Shown here piece by piece: positions 8,037 through 8,478 of a stretch of 8,478 nucleotides of DNA. The translations under genes were made by a program, and so were the position numbers. The number at the start of each line of letters is the position of its first letter. The first letter of the stretch is position 1. Origin of the DNA: Lysobacteraceae bacterium (lineage in GTDB: Bacteria; Pseudomonadota; Gammaproteobacteria; Xanthomonadales; Wenzhouxiangellaceae); contig JAIVHD010000239.1 in the NCBI GenBank assembly GCA_020201235.1, positions 1 through 8,478 on the forward strand, read 5' to 3'. The notes under the pieces are model-generated. The model was not told the DNA's origin. It worked only from the letters and a program-made list of their open reading frames with translations, and did not search any database.

Positions 8037-8478
<442 letters not shown>

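Overview
The window looks like ordinary chromosomal DNA from a GC-rich proteobacterium, most likely a gammaproteobacterium. The basis is protein resemblance: the glutamate synthase large subunit is of the Escherichia coli type (CGFGL N-terminus, about 1,480 residues) and gltB is followed by gltD on the same strand. I cannot place it at genus level. I see no transposase, integrase, phage gene, CRISPR array, tRNA or rRNA.

Layout from left to right. (1) 2-1126, plus strand: the C-terminal two thirds of a long-chain acyl-CoA synthetase, cut by the window edge. (2) 1127-1334: a 208-bp gap with a 13-bp palindrome, a weak promoter-like element and a hairpin just before the next gene. (3) 1335-2117, plus strand: a 260-residue 2-oxoglutarate/Fe(II) dioxygenase of the prolyl-hydroxylase-like type. 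(4) 2157-3245, minus strand: a six-helix membrane protein ending in a GGDEF domain with an intact catalytic motif (GGEEF) and product-inhibition motif (RAED), so a probable diguanylate cyclase. It converges on the dioxygenase gene, and a terminator-like hairpin fills the 39-bp gap between them. (5) 3246-3584: a 339-bp divergent intergenic region. (6) 3585-8036, plus strand: gltB, full length. (7) 8106 to the right edge, plus strand: the start of gltD, with both N-terminal cysteine motifs visible.

Functionally, gltB and gltD form one unit. GltB releases ammonia from glutamine and uses it to make glutamate from 2-oxoglutarate, while GltD supplies electrons from NADPH through iron-sulfur clusters and FAD. 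The acyl-CoA synthetase (fatty-acid activation), the dioxygenase (unknown substrate) and the cyclase (c-di-GMP signalling) have no obvious pathway link to gltBD or to each other.

I did not find a clear new system. The most unusual local structure is at the two glutamate synthase start sites. Neither gene starts with ATG (TTG for gltB, GTG for gltD), and each start is overlapped by a short ATG-initiated frame. The one before gltD, 26 codons, has a strong Shine-Dalgarno sequence and overlaps both gltB and gltD, which suggests translational coupling. The one before gltB could instead reflect a single-base indel in a run of A.
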